From positions 1-45,483 of the forward strand of contig NZ_JAEMXM010000026.1 of the NCBI RefSeq assembly GCF_016482785.1: 45,483 bases of DNA, read 5' to 3'. The DNA is from Paenibacillus alkalitolerans. GTDB taxonomy: Bacteria; Bacillota; Bacilli; Paenibacillales; YIM-B00363. A model generated the notes under the pieces. That model was not told the origin of the DNA. It ran no database searches and worked only from the letters and a program-made list of their open reading frames with translations. Position 1 is the stretch's first letter; each line of letters starts with the position of its first letter. Positions 25,014 through 33,617 of this stretch are shown here, piece by piece. A program made the translations under genes and the position numbers.

Positions 25014-26132
25014 TCAGGATTTTCTTGTGCTTTGAATTTGCGGGCCTCTGATACCCTGTCTTCTGCGGATCCATACGGAGTTCGCCCAGAAAAACAAACG
25101 GGTCCACGGACTTCTTCTCATGAGCTCCTTCGTGATGAAAGAGACGTCGCGCTGCCTCTTCACCTTCGGATCGGATAAATATAACGCGAGCAGCCCTTCG
25201 ACAATCATTTGGTGAAAGCGGCCGTCGGGCAGCATGGAAACTCCGCCGCGAGCATTGTCCGCAAACCACCGGATCCGCTCGGCGGCTCGGGACTCGCTTT
25301 CGTAATACTCGCAAAAATTCAAATCTCCGCCGATCCGGTCTTCTTCCCGGTCGATGAGATAGTCAAGCAATATATGCAACCCGCACACGTGCGGAAAATA
25401 AACACTTCGGATTTGTTCCGCCATCGATTCGTTCATTGTCTTGTCTGCGGACGCAAGAAACAGCATAAACACTCCGAGCGTCGAACCGGATGCGGCCGCA
25501 AATTCGTTCCAATGAATATCGGGGTATCTCGAACGGTGCCGGTTCCACCAGTTCTGCAGCTCCGGCTCCCTCTCTTCAACACGGATATGCTTGTACACTT
25601 GAAGGTCGGCGTAAAGACTTACCAGCTCTTGAACGTACGGCTGCGCCGCGCTGTAAGACGGCAACAGACATATGCAGGATTGACATGTTTTTACCAGCTT
25701 ATGCAAGTAACCGCCGTCTTGCGTTTCGGTACGGAATTCGTAATAATCGGGCAGCGCGGCCGAAGGGTCCACCGCATGAAGCATGGACAGATGCAGCCTG
25801 CGGAAATCTTCGCGGCTGTAAGACGTGCTGCGGTCGCACAAGTTATCCAAGTAATCGCTGATCGTCTGGAACGCGACGATCAACGGGATGAGAACGTGTC
25901 TGTTCGGCAGGTCGGCGGCTGCGTACACCGCTCCTCCTTGGCAGTGAAACCTTTTGTCCGTAATGCTTGCAATCGCCTGTCTGCGAAGCTCCGGGTCGGG
26001 AATTTTTTCCGCTTCCGACAGCCATCCGTCGAGCTGAGCCGAAACTTCGGGGAGAACGTACTTATAGACCCGGAACATGAGCGAGAGAGGCCCTTGAGGC
26101 GCCGCTCCGGCGTTACCTTTCGTTCGGTTCAA
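25014..26132 (-). CDS. ytpB: Tetraprenyl-beta-curcumene synthase, YtpB (DUF2600)
   Basis: A 372-residue member of the YtpB/DUF2600 family, class-IB-like terpene cyclases that make C35 tetraprenyl-beta-curcumene in spore-forming Bacilli. Family stretches seen: KRFHCQGGAVYAAAD, VAFQTISDYLDNLCDRST (aspartate-rich metal site), YLHKLVKTCQ, HWNEFAAASGSTLGVFMLF, LHILLDYLIDREEDRIGGDLNF. The start is TTG 26132, with GGAGGT 7 bases upstream, giving MNRTKGNAG; this overlaps the preceding gene by 20 bp. The frame stays open upstream to 26219 without a better site. No squalene-hopene-type partner is in view. Confidence 0.9.
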   Translation of the reverse strand: MNRTKGNAGAAPQGPLSLMFRVYKYVLPEVSAQLDGWLSEAEKIPDPELRRQAIASITDKRFHCQGGAVYAAADLPNRHVLIPLIVAFQTISDYLDNLCDRSTSYSREDFRRLHLSMLHAVDPSAALPDYYEFRTETQDGGYLHKLVKTCQSCICLLPSYSAAQPYVQELVSLYADLQVYKHIRVEEREPELQNWWNRHRSRYPDIHWNEFAAASGSTLGVFMLFLASADKTMNESMAEQIRSVYFPHVCGLHILLDYLIDREEDRIGGDLNFCEYYESESRAAERIRWFADNARGGVSMLPDGRFHQMIVEGLLALYLSDPKVKRQRDVSFITKELMRRSPWTRLFFWANSVWIRRRQGIRGPQIQSTRKS

Positions 26133-26718
26133 AGAGCGTACCTCCAAATACTTGCCGGAAACAAAAGGATAGCAATAGTTCGACCTCGTCCCGTTGGATT
26201 CTCTCCAAAGCTTCAACATACGGCGAATGGGTTAGTCCGTCCTTGGCTTCACCTGCGCCCCATTCCACACAATCGACGAACGCATACGGTTTCCATTCGC
26301 CGTCGCGAACGAGCTGCGACAGCAAAGCTGCCTCCCGGCTTCCCGGATATTGTTCCCGGAACCCGGCCGCCTTCAACGACGCTTTGGCGGCGAGTTCCGG
26401 GAAAACCGGATGTTGTCCGACGCGGTGAAACCAATATTTCGCGTTGCCGTAATCGCCTTCCATCCGATGCATGATTCCGTGCCAAAAGCTGCCGGTTCCT
26501 GTTTCAACATCTTGCGATATTGTGTGCGAAGCATCCAAATCGTCGTTCCACAGCAGCAGTCCGGACTTTAGAGCGAGCTCGTCCGGGGAAGAACCGGGAA
26601 CGGCGGCCGCGATTCGTCCGGACAGCTCCGTATTCCACGGTTTTATCGGAGCCAGCCGCTGCAGGGGAGTTCTATCTCTCAGCATGGCCGCAATTTGCCG
26701 AATATCCGAAACAGTCAA
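26113..26718 (-). CDS. Conserved protein of unknown function, coupled to ytpB
   Basis: A soluble protein of about 201 residues. A striking block is SHTISQDVETGTGSFWHGIMHRMEGDYGNAKYWFHRVGQHPVF, rich in histidines and acidic residues and likely a metal or substrate site. I recall similar HRxEGDxxNAxYW proteins in bacteria and fungi without assigned function. The C-terminal half is helical. TTG 26718 is chosen because GGGAGGGGAG lies just upstream; the frame stays open to 26820. Its 3' end contains the ribosome site and start of ytpB (20-bp overlap), so the two proteins are translationally coupled and may act together in terpenoid metabolism. That link is inference. Confidence 0.72.
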   Translation of the reverse strand: MTVSDIRQIAAMLRDRTPLQRLAPIKPWNTELSGRIAAAVPGSSPDELALKSGLLLWNDDLDASHTISQDVETGTGSFWHGIMHRMEGDYGNAKYWFHRVGQHPVFPELAAKASLKAAGFREQYPGSREAALLSQLVRDGEWKPYAFVDCVEWGAGEAKDGLTHSPYVEALERIQRDEVELLLSFCFRQVFGGTLFEPNER

Positions 26719-26889
26719 TACTCTCCCCTCCCAGATTGCCGGATGAATATTTGTTCCGGCACGTGTTATGTATAAATATGCAATGTCCGGGTTGACCCTG
26801 TTGACGCCGGCGCACTGCACATACTATCGCATACCGCATACAGACTTCAACTCTTTGTCCGCACCCGTTTCTTCTTCCAATAAGTATAG

Positions 26890-27219
26890 CTAATGATGGG
26901 CTTTCGCCGCAACGTCTTGATTCAACCTGTAATAAATATGCAAGTCGTTGATTGCGCTGGCCAAATCTGCGATTTCCCAGCTTAAACCGCATACTTTCTC
27001 GAAATTTTCTTCTTGATCCAGACGCTGCTGCAAATCCGTTATCTCCCGTTCGAGCGCAAATATCCGGTCCGGTATCCGGCCGCGGACGCCTTCCCAATAC
27101 AGCAGAATCCGGGCCTGCTCTTCAAGCGTATATTCCTCCCATTCCCGCTCCAAGGCGGGCAAAGGAATTCCGAGCCGTTCGTCGTATGCGAAATTTTCCT
27201 CAGGACGAAATAAGTCCAT
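26890..27219 (-). CDS. Small conserved helical protein, function unknown
   Basis: A 109-residue acidic, mostly helical protein without signal or membrane segment. Notable are the N-terminal FAYDERLGIPLPALEREWEEY, then RILLYWEGVRGRIPDRIFALEREITDLQQRL (coiled-coil-like heptads), and SWEIADLASAINDLHIYYRLNQD. It resembles a small Paenibacillus-type protein I cannot name, so no function is offered. AGGAG lies 10 bases upstream of ATG 27219. It stands 171 bp upstream of the gene coupled to ytpB in the same direction and may or may not be in the same transcript. The gap contains only AT-rich sequence. Confidence 0.68.
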   Translation of the reverse strand: MDLFRPEENFAYDERLGIPLPALEREWEEYTLEEQARILLYWEGVRGRIPDRIFALEREITDLQQRLDQEENFEKVCGLSWEIADLASAINDLHIYYRLNQDVAAKAHH

Positions 27220-27370
27220 GTGCGATTCACTCCTGCCTTACTGCATCTCATGTCCGTTCACGCGGCAACCTCTTTTCCCACTATACCACGAGACACGGAA
27301 GTTTTTCATGGCAAATTCCCGCCCGGGAGAAAATTAGGCCTTATTCGGCAACCGAGACGCCAATCCCGCG

Positions 27371-27398
27371 TTGACGTCCGGAGATGATCCGTTATAAT
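27371..27398 (+). promoter_or_regulatory. Promoter of the nitroreductase gene with flanking imperfect palindrome
   Basis: TTGACG (27371-27376) and TATAAT (27393-27398) are 16 bases apart. Immediately downstream lies TAGGTATTAGTACCAACTA (about 27405-27423), an imperfect palindrome with core GGTA-TTAG-TACC. Its position over the start site suits a repressor of the HxlR/MarR kind that often governs nitroreductases. The operator role is inferred. Confidence 0.65.
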
Positions 27399-27446
27399 TA
27401 CTATTAGGTATTAGTACCAACTACTAAAATTGTAAGGCGTGAAACG

Positions 27447-28097
27447 ATGACGAATTATTCATTGGTAAAAGAAGTGATTCATGGGCGCAGAAGCGTTCGC
27501 AAATATACGGAACAGCCGGTGACGGAAGAAGACGTGCGCGAGCTGATCGATTGCGCGCGGTATGCGCCTAGCGACACGAACTCGCAAACGTGGGAGTTTA
27601 TCGCGGTCCTCAACCGCGAAGCGATCGGCCGCATCGAAGAGATGACGTGGGAAGAGCTGCACCGCCGGGCTGCGGATGCCGAAGCGCGGGGTCTGGAGAA
27701 GGAAGCCCGCCTCCTCACCCGCTCGTTCGGGCCTTACGCAACGGCGTTCAGCGGAGCACCCGCGCTAATCGTCTGCTTGGCGACACCTTATACTTCGAAG
27801 TTCCGCGACCGCATCTTCGATCCGATCGCTCTTGTCGACGAGGATGTTTGGCGGGAAGAAGGCATTAAATCGAGCTGCCTGGCCGCTCAAAACCTGATGC
27901 TCGCCGCTCATGCGCGCGGCCTCGCGACGTGCCCGATGACGGGTCCGGTGCTGCTGGCGGAACAGCGCTTGAAGAAGTACCTTGAAATCCCCGAGGACCG
28001 CCAGGTGAACATGGTCATCGCGCTCGGCCATCCGGCGGAAACACCTGCGAAGCTGTCTCGCAAGGAAGTGCCGGATATTTTACGGGTGATCGTGTAG
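27447..28097 (+). CDS. Nitroreductase-family flavoprotein
   Basis: A 216-residue FMN-dependent oxidoreductase. The FMN-binding start GRRSVRKYTEQPVTEEDVRELIDCARYAPSDTNSQTWEF is typical, with later AAQNLMLAAHARGLATCPMTGP and VNMVIALGHPAE. Such enzymes reduce nitro compounds, quinones or related electrophiles using NAD(P)H as a homodimer in the cytoplasm; the natural substrate is usually unknown. The start ATG 27447 lies behind a clear promoter, with a possible repressor palindrome over the start site. The ribosome site (AAGGCGTGAAACG) is only moderate. The gene is monocistronic, ending in a hairpin shared with the convergent yebC-type gene. Confidence 0.9.
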   Translation: MTNYSLVKEVIHGRRSVRKYTEQPVTEEDVRELIDCARYAPSDTNSQTWEFIAVLNREAIGRIEEMTWEELHRRAADAEARGLEKEARLLTRSFGPYATAFSGAPALIVCLATPYTSKFRDRIFDPIALVDEDVWREEGIKSSCLAAQNLMLAAHARGLATCPMTGPVLLAEQRLKKYLEIPEDRQVNMVIALGHPAETPAKLSRKEVPDILRVIV

Positions 28098-28160
28098 GAC
28101 AAGGGAGAAAGTTGCAAGGCGTCGAGCTGCGGATCAGGCGGCGAAAAACGCAAAAGAATA

Positions 28161-28199
28161 GGAATGAAAAAAGGGACGGCTGTCCCTATTTTTCATTCC
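28161..28199. terminator. Bidirectional terminator
   Basis: GGAATGAAAAA then AGGGAC (28161-28177) pairs with GTCCCT then ATTTTTCATTCC (to 28199), a long stem with a 4-base loop. A- and T-runs within the stem serve either direction. It lies between the convergent nitroreductase and YebC-type genes. Confidence 0.8.
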
Positions 28200-28214
28200 G
28201 CACAGAAAAACAGC

Positions 28215-28934
28215 TCAATCGTTAAATTCCACGTTGTGGTATACTTGTTGCACATCCTCCAAATCTTCTAACGCATCTATCAATTTTTCAAATTGTGCCT
28301 GCGCTTCTTCCGAAAGCGTTACGTAATTTTGCGGAAGCATTGTTAGTTCCGCGACAGTAAAATCGGTGACGCCGGCAATCTTGAATGCTTCTTGCACCGC
28401 ATGGAACCGGTCGGGTTCGGCATAAACGATAACCGCTTCCTCTTCCTCCAGCACATCGCGCACGTCAACATCCGACTCCAGCATTATCTCTATGACTTCA
28501 TCCAATGATTTACCCTCTACGCCAATGACGGCAGCCGCATCAAACATATATGACACCGATCCGCTTACACCCATGCTGCCGCCGTTTTTGTTAAATGCGG
28601 CGCGCACGGCGGAAGCGGTGCGGTTGACGTTATTTGTCAATGCATCGATGATGATCATTGATCCGTTCGGGCCGAAGCCTTCGTACCGAAGCTCTTCATA
28701 GATTTCTTCAGAGCTTCCTTTTGCCTTTTCGATTGCCCGGTCAATGATCGCTCTCGGAACGTTGTATGTTTTTGCCCGCTCGAGAACGACTTTTAAGGCC
28801 CGATTGGATTCCGGATCAGGCTCGCCTTTTTTTGCGGCTACATATATTTCAAGTCCGAATTTTGCATAGATGCGGCTCGTATTTGCGTCTTTCGAAGCTT
28901 TTTTTTCTTTAATATTGTTCCACTTGCGACCCAT
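28215..28934 (-). CDS. YebC/PmpR-family transcriptional regulator, YeeN-like
   Basis: A 239-residue protein of the YebC/TACO1 family, involved in transcriptional control or in translation of proline-rich stretches. Hallmarks: [100 protein letters not shown]. The opening GRKWNNIK rather than GHSKWHNIK marks the YeeN subgroup of Bacillus. The start ATG 28934 has a weak ribosome site. On the minus strand TATAAT stands about 45 bases upstream, preceded by TTGAAG with only a 15-base spacer. It is not next to ruvAB, unlike classical yebC. Confidence 0.92.
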   Translation of the reverse strand: MGRKWNNIKEKKASKDANTSRIYAKFGLEIYVAAKKGEPDPESNRALKVVLERAKTYNVPRAIIDRAIEKAKGSSEEIYEELRYEGFGPNGSMIIIDALTNNVNRTASAVRAAFNKNGGSMGVSGSVSYMFDAAAVIGVEGKSLDEVIEIMLESDVDVRDVLEEEEAVIVYAEPDRFHAVQEAFKIAGVTDFTVAELTMLPQNYVTLSEEAQAQFEKLIDALEDLEDVQQVYHNVEFND

Positions 28935-29068
28935 GATGTACCCGCTTTCTTATTATTTTCTTGATATCCTGTACAATTATATCGCTAAGAGCGGCACTTC
29001 AACAAGTCGCAAATGCTTGAAACCCGTGGCGTTGCATCTTATCCTTGAGCATATTCCGATATCAAAGC

Positions 29069-29803
29069 CTATCTCGGTTTTGCCATGCGCAGCAGTTCCG
29101 ACGAGCCCGGTATAAACGGCAAATGCGAACGAACCGTCTCCACGCGCGCCCCCCTCGCAGCGGCATCCTCGATGATGCTCGGCATCGCCGAATAACGTTC
29201 GAACCGCAAGTTGCAAATCGGGTATATACGAAGCTCTCCGCCCGGACGCACGACGCGATACAGCTCCCGAACGGCCTCGAGATGGAACGACGCATCGAAT
29301 TGTTCCTCATATAAGAATAGAAAGTGACTGCACAGCACCAGCGAAAATGTCCCGTCGGAAAAAGGCAGGTTCGGCAAAGACGCGGGAACGTAAATAGACT
29401 CGTCGCCTCGCTCGCGCAACGCCCGGTAATCGGCGATAAACCGCTCCAACGACTGTTCGCGGTTTGCCCGGTGGGCGTCGATGCCCCCGTAGAACGTCCA
29501 GTCGAAACGGTCTTTCAGACGCGCCAGCTTTGCGGTGGATACGCCGATTTCTTCGAGACTTTCCTCATACAAGGCATCCGGGGATATTGCATACCGCGGA
29601 TCGGCGGCGTTCGCCTCAATGCCTCGCGCCCGCAGCTCGGCGGCGAACGACGACGCTCCGGCCGCCGCGTCCAGCACGGGGCCGCCTTCGCGCAGCTCCG
29701 TCTCGTCCAACGAGAACATCGCCGCGTACTCTCGAAACGACCGGCACGTCACTGCCACGCCTTCTTGGGGATAAAACGGTAGAGACTGCTCTTTTGCGCT
29801 CAT
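29069..29803 (-). CDS. Class I SAM-dependent methyltransferase
   Basis: A 244-residue methyltransferase with a Rossmann fold. The SAM site is PVLDAAAGASSFAAELRARGIEANAADPRY; a later LPFSDGTFSLVLCSHFLFLY matches motif IV of methyltransferase family 11, followed by AVRELYRVVRPGGELRIYP. Acceptor specificity is not evident. ATG 29803 is preferred (GAGGAG about 11 bases upstream); a TTG closer to that site leaves too little spacing. It is divergent from the small 29971 gene and lies 134 bp downstream of the YebC-type gene, in the same direction. Confidence 0.85.
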   Translation of the reverse strand: MSAKEQSLPFYPQEGVAVTCRSFREYAAMFSLDETELREGGPVLDAAAGASSFAAELRARGIEANAADPRYAISPDALYEESLEEIGVSTAKLARLKDRFDWTFYGGIDAHRANREQSLERFIADYRALRERGDESIYVPASLPNLPFSDGTFSLVLCSHFLFLYEEQFDASFHLEAVRELYRVVRPGGELRIYPICNLRFERYSAMPSIIEDAAARGARVETVRSHLPFIPGSSELLRMAKPR

Positions 29804-29970
29804 TTTACTCAACTCTCCTCTTCTCAACTCGACTCATCTCGATCCCGCGCGCCTATGCGCACGAGATGCCACTAATTGTAACATACCCGCCGAACCTCGG
29901 TCACCACTTTGCGCATTTGATTTTAGGCGATGTTTTTTGTATGATGGCGCGGAAAGGATGGTGTACGGAC

Positions 29971-30210
29971 ATGGCACAAACCAAGAAGTTTCAAATTTAC
30001 AAAAAGGATAAATGGAACATGATTTCTGCCGAGGTTCGCGGCCGGGAAATCGAAGTGATTGAAATCAGCGATCAGTGGGGCGAAGATTCCCGGACATTTT
30101 ACAGCCGCCCCGAGCTGATGCATTGGGTGCACGAGCGGTTCGCTCCCGACCGGTTCGACGGTCCCGAAGAAGAACGAATCCGCATTATCGGAGAATTCGA
30201 ACGGCTGTAA
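29971..30210 (+). CDS. Small hypothetical protein
   Basis: A 79-residue charged protein: MAQTKKFQIYKKDKWNMISAEVRGREIEVIEISDQWGED, then SRTFYSRPELMHWVHERFAPDRF and a C-terminal EEERIRIIGEFERL. No membrane or signal segment is present and I do not recognise a family. It is likely a real gene because its codon use and GC agree with the neighbours and it sits 21 bp upstream of the glycerate kinase start, in the same direction. The ribosome site (AAAGGATGG, about 12 bases) is weak. The frame extends upstream to 29932 without a better start. Confidence 0.6.
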   Translation: MAQTKKFQIYKKDKWNMISAEVRGREIEVIEISDQWGEDSRTFYSRPELMHWVHERFAPDRFDGPEEERIRIIGEFERL

Positions 30211-30231
30211 AATAGCGAAGGAGCGAGCCTC

Positions 30232-31383
30232 GTGAAAATTGTAATAGCCCCCGACTCGTTCAAAGGCAGCATATCGTCCGAAGCGGCTGCCGCCGCGATC
30301 GAGAAAGGTATTAAGCGCTTCCTCCCGAATGCCGTTACCGTGAAGGTGCCGATTGCCGACGGCGGTGAAGGCACGCTGGACAGCCTCTTCGCCTCGGCGG
30401 ACGGCCGCAGGGTAACCGTGCAGGTCACCGGCCCGATGGGCGCTCCCGTTCTCGCGGAATACGGCGTGCTGTCGCAAAGCGGTGTCGCCGTGATCGAGAT
30501 GGCGAAAGCTTCGGGACTGTGCTTGGTTGAAGCGGATGAACGGGATCCGCTCCGCGCGAGTACATACGGAACCGGGGAACTGATTAAATCGGCGCTCGAT
30601 GACGGCTGCCGCGATTTCATATTGGCAATCGGCGGAAGCGCCACCAATGACGGCGGCGCCGGGATGCTGCAAGCGTTAGGAATGCGGCTGTCGGACGGCG
30701 GCGGGTCCCAGGTCGGCCATGGAGGCGGCGAGTTGGGACGGATCGCAGCGATCGACGACAGCGAATGGGATCCCCGGATCGCCGAATCCCGCTTCGTGAT
30801 TGCGTCGGACGTACAGAACCCGCTTGTCGGCCCGGAAGGAGCTACTCATGTATTCGGCCCGCAAAAAGGCGCCTCGCCCGGCATTGTTGCGGATCTGGAA
30901 CGAAACATGACTGTGTGGGCGAATACGATCGAACGGAAAACCGGCGTCCGATTGCACGACAGGCCGGGCGCCGGCGCGGGCGGCGGCATCGGCGGAGCGT
31001 TCCTCGCCTTCTTCCCCGCCTCGTTCCGCCGAGGAATCGACGTGATGATCGAACACTCGAATTTCCGGAACGCGCTGCGCGGCGCCGATCTCGTTATCAC
31101 CGGGGAAGGACGGATCGACCGTCAAACCGCATCCGGCAAAACTCCGATGGGCATCGCGCAGGAAGCTCGGAAGGCGGGCGTCCCTGTAATCGCCCTGGCC
31201 GGATCCGTCGGCCCGGGAACCGAGCTTCTTCACGAGCATGGAATCCATGCCGTGTTCAGCATCGTGAACGGCCCGATGGGCCTGCAGCAAGCGATGGACG
31301 GCGCCGCCGCGTTGCTGGAACAAGTGTCGGAGCAAGTATTGCGCACTTTCTGCATCAATTGCAAACCGGACTCACAAAGTTAA
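30232..31383 (+). CDS. glxK: Glycerate kinase, GlxK/GarK type
   Basis: A 383-residue glycerate kinase of the GarK family, which phosphorylates D-glycerate to 2- or 3-phosphoglycerate and feeds it to glycolysis. It has the N-terminal KIVIAPDSFKGSISSEAAAAAI, GGEGTLDSL, then LAIGGSATNDGGAGMLQALG and the C-terminal VITGEGRIDRQTASGKTPMGIAQEAR. Length and order match the family. GTG 30232 has GAAGGAG 7-8 bases upstream. Its TAA stop overlaps the stop codon of the opposing ThDP enzyme gene in TTAA. The hydroxypyruvate-isomerase-like gene at 18.2 kb could supply glycerate via tartronate semialdehyde, but no reductase is nearby. Confidence 0.92.
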   Translation: MKIVIAPDSFKGSISSEAAAAAIEKGIKRFLPNAVTVKVPIADGGEGTLDSLFASADGRRVTVQVTGPMGAPVLAEYGVLSQSGVAVIEMAKASGLCLVEADERDPLRASTYGTGELIKSALDDGCRDFILAIGGSATNDGGAGMLQALGMRLSDGGGSQVGHGGGELGRIAAIDDSEWDPRIAESRFVIASDVQNPLVGPEGATHVFGPQKGASPGIVADLERNMTVWANTIERKTGVRLHDRPGAGAGGGIGGAFLAFFPASFRRGIDVMIEHSNFRNALRGADLVITGEGRIDRQTASGKTPMGIAQEARKAGVPVIALAGSVGPGTELLHEHGIHAVFSIVNGPMGLQQAMDGAAALLEQVSEQVLRTFCINCKPDSQS

Positions 31384-33080
31384 ATCTTCAAGTGCGGCAT
31401 CTTGAGCGGCGACGCCGCCACCTCGACGAGCGCCGGACGTTGTTCGTTCAGCGCTTTCGTCAAGCAATCGCGTAATTGCTCGCCCGTGGACGCTTTATAA
31501 GCCGCACCGCCGCAAGCGGAAGCGATCGCCGCGAAATCCGGGTTGTTGAGGGTGCTCCCTAGACGGTCGAGCCCTTCGTTCTCCATCTTGTTCATCTCTG
31601 TCGCATAAGCGCCGTTATTGAGCACAACGACCGTGATCGGCAGATTCAGATTGACCGCCGTCTTGAATTCCATCAACGTTTGTACGACGCCGCCGTCGCC
31701 GGCCACCGCCACCGCTTGGCGGTCGGGATGCGCAAGCTGCGCGGCGATCGCCGCGGGAAGCGCGAATCCAAGCGTCCGCCAGCGGCCGGACAGCAGCACT
31801 TGTTGGCCGCGATTTTCGAAGATGCGGTTGAACCACAGCGTATGGTCGCCCGTATCAAGCGCAATGATTGCGTCCGGCGCGACGCATTCCGCAATTGTCT
31901 TGATCACGCGCTGCGGCGCGACGGGCGAACCGTCTTGCGCGGCTTCCGCATCGATGCGCCGCCGCCACTGCGCGCGCACCTCCGCGATGCGCCGCTTCCA
32001 TGCCGCCCGCTCCCCTTCTTCACCGCGCAAGCCTTGCGCAAGCTGCGCAAAGCGCGGCAGGATGGCGCTAAGATCGCCAACCAGACCGCGCGCCAACAGA
32101 TGTCCGACGCCGATATTTTCCCTTGCCGCATCGATTTGAACGATCCGCGCCGCAACCGGCGTATAGTCGTCGGGCCACCATGTCGTACCGAACATAACAA
32201 CAAGATCGCTTTCCGCCATAAGGACGCTAGCCGCTTCCGATCCTGCGAGTCCTACTCCTCCGACGAACCGCTCATGACCGTTCGGAAACACGTTCATCGC
32301 AGGCATCGAGGCGGCGACGGCCGCCCCGACCGCATCGGCGAGGGCGACCGCATCGCCCGTCAACCCCTCGATCCCGCGCCCCAACAAGAACATCGGCTTC
32401 TTTGCCTCGGCGATCAGACGGAACGTCTCGTCCACATCCTTGTCCGGAGCCAGAAGAGGCTGGCGGAGATGCGGGGAATACGGGGTGACCGTACCGTTCA
32501 CCTTATCGCGGAACATCCTTTTCGGAACCGTAATGTGCGACACGCAGCCGCGCACCTCGCTCATGACGAGAAACCGGTGCAGCATCTTGGGCAGCGCGTC
32601 GGCATCGGTCAGCATTTCCGTATATGAGGCGATCGGAGAGGCGGTGAGCTGCTGCTGAATGTACTGCTTTGCATCCGTGCCGACCTCCTTTCCTTCAACC
32701 TGCCCGGTAATGGCGAGTACGCCTGCTCCGTCCGCAAACGCGTCGCCCAGCCCGTTCAGCATATTGGCGAGACCCGGACCGCTGGTGCCAAGCACGACGC
32801 CGATGCGGCCGGTTAGCTTAGCTTCTGCGGATGCGGCTAACGCGGCGGCGTTTTCGTCGAGGAAAGGTACATATTGGATTTTATTTTGCTTTGCTATATC
32901 ATCTAAGAAGTATAAATTGGCGTCGCCGATTACGCCGTAAATTCGTTTCACTCCCCAGGCGGCCAACTGTTCAAGGAAAAACCGCCCGACGGTCAAACCT
33001 TGATCCGGTTTGCGCTGATCGGCATTGACCGGCTCGTCCTGCAGCCTGTCTATCGTTTGTTCGAGCACGGACGGACTCAT
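31380..33080 (-). CDS. Thiamine-diphosphate enzyme, pyruvate oxidase/acetolactate synthase-like
   Basis: A 566-residue ThDP-dependent enzyme with the three expected domains. The N-terminal Pyr domain has the catalytic-type glutamate in FLDENAAALAASAEAKLTG. A middle FAD/Rossmann-like domain follows. The C-terminal ThDP/Mg domain carries GDHTLWFNRIF and AGDGGVVQTLMEFKTAVNLNLPITVVVLNNGAYATEMNK. It is close in style to YdaP and related pyruvate oxidases, but oxidase, decarboxylase or acetolactate synthase activity cannot be told apart here. I chose ATG 33080 (MSPSVLEQ) behind AAAGGGG at 11 bases; the frame reaches 33140. It is convergent with glycerate kinase and no terminator lies between them. 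Confidence 0.85.
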   Translation of the reverse strand: MSPSVLEQTIDRLQDEPVNADQRKPDQGLTVGRFFLEQLAAWGVKRIYGVIGDANLYFLDDIAKQNKIQYVPFLDENAAALAASAEAKLTGRIGVVLGTSGPGLANMLNGLGDAFADGAGVLAITGQVEGKEVGTDAKQYIQQQLTASPIASYTEMLTDADALPKMLHRFLVMSEVRGCVSHITVPKRMFRDKVNGTVTPYSPHLRQPLLAPDKDVDETFRLIAEAKKPMFLLGRGIEGLTGDAVALADAVGAAVAASMPAMNVFPNGHERFVGGVGLAGSEAASVLMAESDLVVMFGTTWWPDDYTPVAARIVQIDAARENIGVGHLLARGLVGDLSAILPRFAQLAQGLRGEEGERAAWKRRIAEVRAQWRRRIDAEAAQDGSPVAPQRVIKTIAECVAPDAIIALDTGDHTLWFNRIFENRGQQVLLSGRWRTLGFALPAAIAAQLAHPDRQAVAVAGDGGVVQTLMEFKTAVNLNLPITVVVLNNGAYATEMNKMENEGLDRLGSTLNNPDFAAIASACGGAAYKASTGEQLRDCLTKALNEQRPALVEVAASPLKMPHLKI

Positions 33081-33167
33081 TGTTGTATGTACCCCTTTCA
33101 AGTTTTTGTTAGGTTTCCCTTTGCTTGCCTTGCCATGCATCGGATTGGATGAAAAGAGGTGTTGTTG

Positions 33168-33350
33168 ATGAATGTGTCCGGCCCTTTGGTTTTGTTTGTG
33201 ATCGTATCGTTTTGTTTAGCCGGTGTAGTGATTTTGCGAAAAGAAGCGATTCCTCAGCCGCTGCGCAAAATTTTGGCCATCTTTTCGCTGGTCATGATTG
33301 CCGCCTCTTTTATCATGATGACCTATTCGTTCTACACTGCCGGAAAATGA
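33168..33350 (+). CDS. Small membrane protein with two hydrophobic segments
   Basis: A 60-residue protein: helix at about residues 4-24 (GPLVLFVIVSFCLAGVVILRK), a basic turn and a second helix at about 38-57 (ILAIFSLVMIAASFIMMTYSF). AGAGGTG lies 6-7 bases before ATG 33168. No family is recognised. It diverges from the ThDP enzyme gene and is followed within 10 bp by two-hairpin repeat copy 5. Confidence 0.6.
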   Translation: MNVSGPLVLFVIVSFCLAGVVILRKEAIPQPLRKILAIFSLVMIAASFIMMTYSFYTAGK

Positions 33351-33360
33351 ATAGCAACAA

Positions 33361-33460
33361 GAATATTCAAGGTAGCAAGACCGCGAATAAAGGGAGGTTT
33401 GGATTGAACATTGAAATTATCCAGTATCGTATCAAACTTAATGAATTTCAATGTTATAAT
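33361..33460 (+). repeat. Two-hairpin repeat, copy 5, left arm missing
   Basis: The core (ATTCAAGG, then AGCAAGACCGCGA) and the right arm of hairpin 1 (GGAGGTTTGG) are present, but the left arm is lost just after the small ORF ending at 33350. Hairpin 2 is intact: 33407-33418 (AACATTGAAATT) pairs perfectly with 33444-33455 (AATTTCAATGTT), identical to copy 1. TATAAT follows at 33455-33460. Downstream lies pepF, 158 bp away. Confidence 0.82.
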
Positions 33461-33617
33461 GGAAAAATAAGGGCTCATACTAAGGGAATGGCGATTTTCG
33501 ATTCCTTGGGGTGATCACCGAACCATGAGCCGTTATACCAAAGCAGCGTTGGCCGCAATCACACTCACTGTGGCCGCATGTATTTTTGTACAATCATTCC
33601 ACACTTGGAGGGATACG

